DNA of 64,000 bases from Castanea sativa (taxonomy: Eukaryota; Streptophyta; Magnoliopsida; Fagales; Fagaceae): contig NC_134015.1 of the NCBI RefSeq assembly GCF_040712315.1, positions 53,359,464-53,423,463 of the forward strand. The letters are read 5' to 3'. Numbering within the stretch: position 1 is the first letter of the stretch; each line of letters starts with the position of its first letter. Below, piece after piece: positions 59,474 to 64,000 of this stretch. A program made the translations under genes and the position numbers. The notes under the pieces were generated by a model. That model searched no databases. It had not been told where the DNA came from and saw only the letters and a program-made list of their open reading frames with translations.

Positions 59474-62400
59474 ATGGGTTTTGAGATTTCAGATGATTTG
59501 TTGGGAACTTTTGTCCCAATCTTGGTTTATTGGTTGTATTCTGGGATTTATGTTTTTTTGGGGTGCTTTGAGAATTATCGGTTGCACTCTAAGAAAGATG
59601 AGGACGAGAAGAACTTGGTTTCAAAGGCTACTGTGGTCAAAGGAGTCCTTCTTCAACAAACCATTCAGGCTATTGTTGCAATCATATTGTTCAAGGTAAC
59701 TTTTTTTTTTTGAAAATTTGTGTTTTTTTTTGGTTACTTTTAATTGATTTTTGGGTCTATTAGGACAAAAATATTGATTCATTGGGTTGTTTTTAGATGA
59801 AACATTCAATTGGGTTATTGACTTTGTAATTTAGGATTTGTTTTAAAAAAAATTGTTTAGTGTCTGCTTTTTAATAGAAATGTTTGACAATTTATGTTAA
59901 GTTGCTGATTTTGTATGAGAAAATTGGTCACATGTTGATAGGACACTCCTTTTTTCTTTTTCTTTTTTTGTTGGGTTTCTATTGATTGTTTTGTTATTGT
60001 TATTGATGGCTGTGCTATGGTAAGTAATATCATCATTCTTGTTGCTGACCAGGATGTTTAATTTACGACATTCATATGCATAATCGTTGATTACCATATT
60101 TGATTAGGCGGTGTAATACACTAATACTGGCTTATTCTTATAACAATGATTTTGCTGGTTATAATAATAGCTTTCAATTATTGGATTTTCTAGTGTCTTT
60201 TGATGTCTTTCTTGACTATAACCTTTAACCATAGATTGTTTTGGTGCTGGCTTATTCTTTATCTTTTCCTTTTCTTCCTCTCTACTTATTGTGTTGTAAT
60301 ACATTTTTCTGTTCACTTTTGAAGAAAAATTCTGAAATTGTATGAATTTTTCCCTTATGGGATGACTTGATTAATTATACTCTAGGGCTTTATATAATTC
60401 TGGAACTTTTTCAGCTGTGAATAGGGGATGTTGTAACTTAATATGTTAAGAGATTAAATTTTATAAGGATGTGGTGTAAAACCTACCCCTCCAATCCCAA
60501 CATGTCACATCATCATATACATATTATAGAATAGGTACAACCATACTCAATCAATTTTAATATTCATTTGAAAATCCAACTTAATTTTAAGTTTATTGAG
60601 ATGTTATTATGTGTGGTAGGGTGTATTGAGTTTGAAGTAAAAAACTAATGTGACAATCTCTTATTGGATACACTCTACCACAGATAATTACATGAGTTTT
60701 ACACCCCATCCTTACCAAATTCGGATTCATATGTTAAACATGGTTTCCTTGGGTCAGGAAGCAATATATAAGTATAAGCCATCCTCACTATGGCCTTGCA
60801 CCTCCATGCGCTTCTATTTTGAACCTATCCTGTCAGGTGGTCCCAGAATCATGTCATTTGGAATTCCTGAAAGCACTTCAAAGTGTTTATAGCTTTAGAA
60901 ATATTCTTACCGGACAGTTTAGTTTTGTTACTTTTATATTGACATGATATAGGGCAAGCTCTCTATGAGGCATTGTGGGTAACTGGTTGTATCCAGGTAC
61001 AAATAAAGAAATGGTTTGTGACTTACTATTGATTAACATAAGGTCATAAAGGAGCACACTTGAGCTAGTTATGTCTAGTTAGGGATCAAAATTTTCTACA
61101 TCTCATAATATAAGATGGATGGTCTGCTTAGGGACAAATTGCCACTCTTTTGGTGTCCTGGTGTTACACTAACCTTATGACAAATGTGTGTACGGCCACT
61201 AGATGATTAATTAGTTTTGCATCACTTGTATGCAACTATTATGTAATATATTATGACTAATTATATACTGATTGAAGATTATCAAAAAAAAAAAAATTCT
61301 GATTGACACTGTGTGTGTTTAAACATACACTAATTTCCTGGGGTCCGGGAAAATGTTTTTACCTGAAAACAATAGGGAAATGGCTTGTTTAACTGTGTTA
61401 GGTTGCAACCTTGAAAATGATCCTAAAAAGTAAAAAGTCTTTCTGCTGTTTGGCCCACATGGAAAATCTTTAATATTGCATGTAATGTGTGAGAAAGAGA
61501 GAAGCTTATTATTGAGACTTTAGAGTTTTTCCCCCCTGTTCTATTCTATTGAGAAGGGAAGCTGTATAATGTGGAAAATGTTCCACATTCCTCCGCATCG
61601 TAAAACATTTAAGCCTTTTTTGGGTTATGGAAAGGCTTCTATTAACCAAGATTTATGGTTGCACCATTAGAAAATGTTGGAAAATATTTTCCATCAAAAC
61701 AACATTGCATGAATTGCTTGAAATGGCAAGGAAAAGTATTTTTAGCCTGAAGTAATTGGGGCAAGGTAACTTACAAAAAAAATTTATATAAATAAATTAC
61801 AGGGGCAAACTAATTGTGAAAAAAGGTTATAAATTAATGTGCTATATGTTTTAGTTGATTAGGATGTAGCTTTGGTTAAGAAGAGTTGGGTTGAATGAAA
61901 TTTTTAATTGATGTATCTGATATGTGGACAATTTTATGGAAACCTTGGTTATCTGATTGGTGAAGGTATGATCATGTGGAGACTGTTACTTGTATGGTAT
62001 TTATCTTTATGTTAACTGGCAGTCAGTTGTTTTCTCACCAAGTCTCTTTTTCTGTCATAACATGAGCTCTGTAGTCATTTTTTTCTTTCCTATATTTCCT
62101 GTCACTGTTTCCCTTTGATATTGACGATCATTCGGATAGTAAATCCATACATTTTCCATCATTTCATGCTGCCATAATTTCCTATGCTTACCCTCTATTA
62201 TCAATTTGTAATGTAGTCATGGTATTATGTAGGTGACGGGAAATGATGGCAGTGATGCTACGGTTCCACCATCATCCTTAATCGCTTTAGCTAGACAATT
62301 CATCACTGCTATGTTGGTCTTGGATACTTGGCAATACTTTATGCACAGATACATGCATCACAACAAGTTCTTGTACAAGCATATCCATGCTCTACATCAC

Positions 62401-62787
62401 CGTCTTGTTGTACCCTATTCATTTGGGGCTCTGTACAATCACCCCATTGAGGGGCTTCTCCTTGACACAGTTGGTGGAGCCTTATCTTTTCTTCTCTCGG
62501 GTATGTCTCCTCGAGCCTCCATCTTCTTCTTCTCCTTTGCTACCATCAAAACAGTAGATGACCACTGCGGGCTATGGCTTCCCGGAAATCTCTTCCACGT
62601 CTTTTTCAAAAACAATACTGCTTATCATGATGTCCACCATCAGCTGTATGGCAGCAAGTACAACTTCTCACAGCCATTCTTCGTTATGTGGGATAGAATT
62701 CTTGGAACCTATATGCCTTACACGTTAGAGAGAAGAGCGGGTGGGGGCTTTGAAGCACAGCCTACTAATGGCTACAAGGAGGACTGA
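59474..62787 (+). CDS. SBH1: Sphingoid base C4-hydroxylase
   Basis: Two exons, 59474-59695 and 62233-62787, in phase with GT-AG borders, give 258 residues, close to the 260 of Arabidopsis SBH1/SBH2. The enzyme adds the C4 hydroxyl to sphinganine to make phytosphingosine, a step in plant ceramide synthesis at the endoplasmic reticulum, using a di-iron centre. All three histidine clusters of the fatty acid hydroxylase family (PF04116) are intact: HRYMHH at 112-117, HALHH at 126-130 and HDVHH at 206-210. Hydrophobic helices include about 12-32 (FVPILVYWLYSGIYVFLGCF) and 60-73. The N terminus is MGFEISDDLLGTF. An in-frame ATG 12 bases upstream (59462) would add four residues, but the family starts at MGF. 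SBH1 and SBH2 cannot be separated here. The 2.5-kb intron holds a MITE. Confidence 0.95.
60450..60728. mobile_element. Mutator-type MITE, copy 2, 279 bp, in the SBH intron
   Basis: Starts GAGATTAAATTTTATAAGGA followed by TGTGGTGTAAAAC; the right end, reverse-complemented, starts GAATCCGAATTTGGTAAGGA followed by TGGGGTGTAAAAC. The 9-bp sequence ATATGTTAA flanks it on both sides (60441-60449 and 60729-60737). It is the same family as the copy at 46386-46643, and shares the internal words AACATGTCACATCATC and TATTATGTGTGGTAGGGTGT in diverged form. Confidence 0.85.
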
Positions 62788-63119
62788 TTGTTGAGTGATA
62801 AGCATTCATTGTTTGTACCTGTATTATTTTTCCCCTTGAAGAGTCACACTGTTTACGTGATTTGTATATACATATATCGCTGTGCCCTATACTTCTATTT
62901 CTTTTTGTTAATATAAGTTTTTAAAACTTATATGTGATTTTGAGAAGTTGTGTACCCAGATAAAATTCGCATTGTATTAGAGGTTTTATTCTATATTGGT
63001 TCCAAATGGCAATGGATTGGCTGGATGTTTGGGCTTCGGTCAGAGCTTGAGAGGCTTGCATGCTTGCACAATCCAAACTCTTTCTTGGCCGTTGACCTAT
63101 TCACGCAGAAGGTAGATAA
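62788..63119 (+). other. SBH 3' UTR and downstream DNA
   Basis: Follows the SBH stop codon. AT-rich sequence with no coding feature; polyadenylation is expected within the first 200 to 300 bases, but I cannot place the site. Confidence 0.5.
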
Positions 63120-63537
63120 GAGCATTCTCATTAAGAATGCTAAATGATATAAATGTTAAATTTTAACATCAAATTTGTAAAGAGCACCAAAAAGTAAGTT
63201 ACAACAAACATGCTAAACTTAAAAAAAAAAAAATACAATCTGAGCTACAATGAGCTACAATCTGTAGCTCCAATCTTAAAAAAAAATTATTATTTTAATG
63301 CTTGTGCAGCTACAATCTTAAAAAAAAAAAAAATTATTTTAATGCTTGTGGTGGAAAAGGTGGTTTGTGTGGTTGTTTTTTATTATTTTAATGAGTAGTT
63401 TATATTGTTTTAAACAAGATGGTAAAAAAATAGAACTTTTGATGTTGAGTGATTGTAAAATGAGTTGTTAAAATTGATAAAGTGGCTTCTTGAGATGTTA
63501 AATATTAAAATTTTTAAAAACTTTGTTGAGAATGCTC
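63120..63537. mobile_element. MITE with GAGCATTCTCA ends, 418 bp
   Basis: Left end GAGCATTCTCATTAAG, right end reverse-complemented GAGCATTCTCAACAAAG, flanked by TAA on each side (63117-63119 and 63538-63540). The interior contains repeated GAGCTACAATCTG words and several A-runs. The TAA duplication suits a PIF/Harbinger-derived MITE. Confidence 0.7.
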
Positions 63538-63837
63538 TAATAATTGATGCTATCATATGTAATTACAAATTTCTTAGGTGTTGTATTTTATGTTCTCCAA
63601 TTGAATTTAACCGTGTGCTTATTGCCAATTAACCTCATGAATAATACTGTTTTTGTTGCATTGTCAGTCAAATCATGTGGTTGATTTCAATTAGGAACCT
63701 AATTTACAACAACTAAGGAATTGTAATTAAAGCTTATCCCACTTAAAATGCACTTATGTTGCGGATGTTTATTTATTTAAACAAAATAGAACTTTTTACT
63801 AAAAACAAAACCAGGACCATCCAGTCATAATCATATA

Positions 63838-63990
63838 ATTATTAGAACCAACATACCATATAAATTTCTTTGCTCATGATGATATGGAAACCAAACCAAA
63901 CCAAACAACAACAATAAGAATGTCCTATTCATATTTTAATTAGAACCAACATACCGTCTTAATTTCTTGACTCATGATGGTTTTGAAATT
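63838..63990. repeat. Two-copy direct repeat at the window edge
   Basis: The words ATTAGAACCAACATACC and CTCATGATG occur in the same order near 63840-63880 and again near 63940-63979, spaced about 100 bp. The second copy runs towards the end of the window, so more copies may follow beyond it. Confidence 0.6.
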
Positions 63991-64000
63991 AGAAAATGAA

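Overview
This is plant nuclear DNA from a eudicot. It is AT-rich, its protein genes carry many GT-AG introns, and the space between them is filled with transposon debris (Mutator-like elements, a Helitron, L1- and RTE-type LINEs, Ty3/gypsy pieces, Tourist-like MITEs and a tRNA-derived SINE family). Protein similarity to Arabidopsis genes is high. The repeat mix would suit a woody eudicot, but I cannot name a genus from sequence alone.

Layout, left to right. 1-8 kb: no gene; a Tourist-like MITE, a 2.4-kb Helitron, and a tandem-repeat array split by a probable solo LTR. 8.5-15.6 kb (+): CUL3, two coding exons around a 4.9-kb intron that holds LINE pieces and a decayed CDPK kinase fragment. 15.6-20.4 kb: intergenic, with a 1.43-kb Mutator-like element. 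20.5-24.9 kb (-): a nine-exon HAD hydrolase of the HDHD3 type. 24.9-28.5 kb: its promoter with site II motifs, then a 152-bp tandem array. 28.5-35.2 kb (-): a seven-exon DUF616 (TOD1/MUCI70-like) membrane protein. 35.7-38.9 kb: a 708-bp terminal-inverted-repeat element, two abutting Ty3/gypsy fragments in opposite orientation, and a MITE. 39.6-45.4 kb (+): an HGH1 gene, complete in structure but with two in-frame TAG codons. 47.3-51.2 kb (+): ORC6, ten exons, with E2F-type sites upstream. 52-53.4 kb: a decayed RTE LINE. 53.9 kb (-): tRNA-Leu(CAA). 54-59.3 kb: intergenic, with MITE, SINE and LTR pieces. 59.5-62.8 kb (+): sphingoid base C4-hydroxylase (SBH).

The genes are ordinary eukaryotic neighbours and not an operon. 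Their roles are protein ubiquitination (CUL3), possible elongation-factor folding (HGH1), DNA replication licensing (ORC6), sphingolipid synthesis (SBH), a Golgi/ceramide-related DUF616 protein and a phosphatase-like HAD protein. I see no dedicated new multi-gene system. The points most worth a second look are the double CAG-to-TAG lesion in HGH1, a two-copy Mutator-type MITE family with perfect 9-bp target duplications, the intronic CDPK fragment, the 708-bp element with an 11-bp duplication, and the E2F palindrome cluster before ORC6. All exon borders are my own readings of splice sites, checked by reading-frame continuity and family conservation; no alignment was run.
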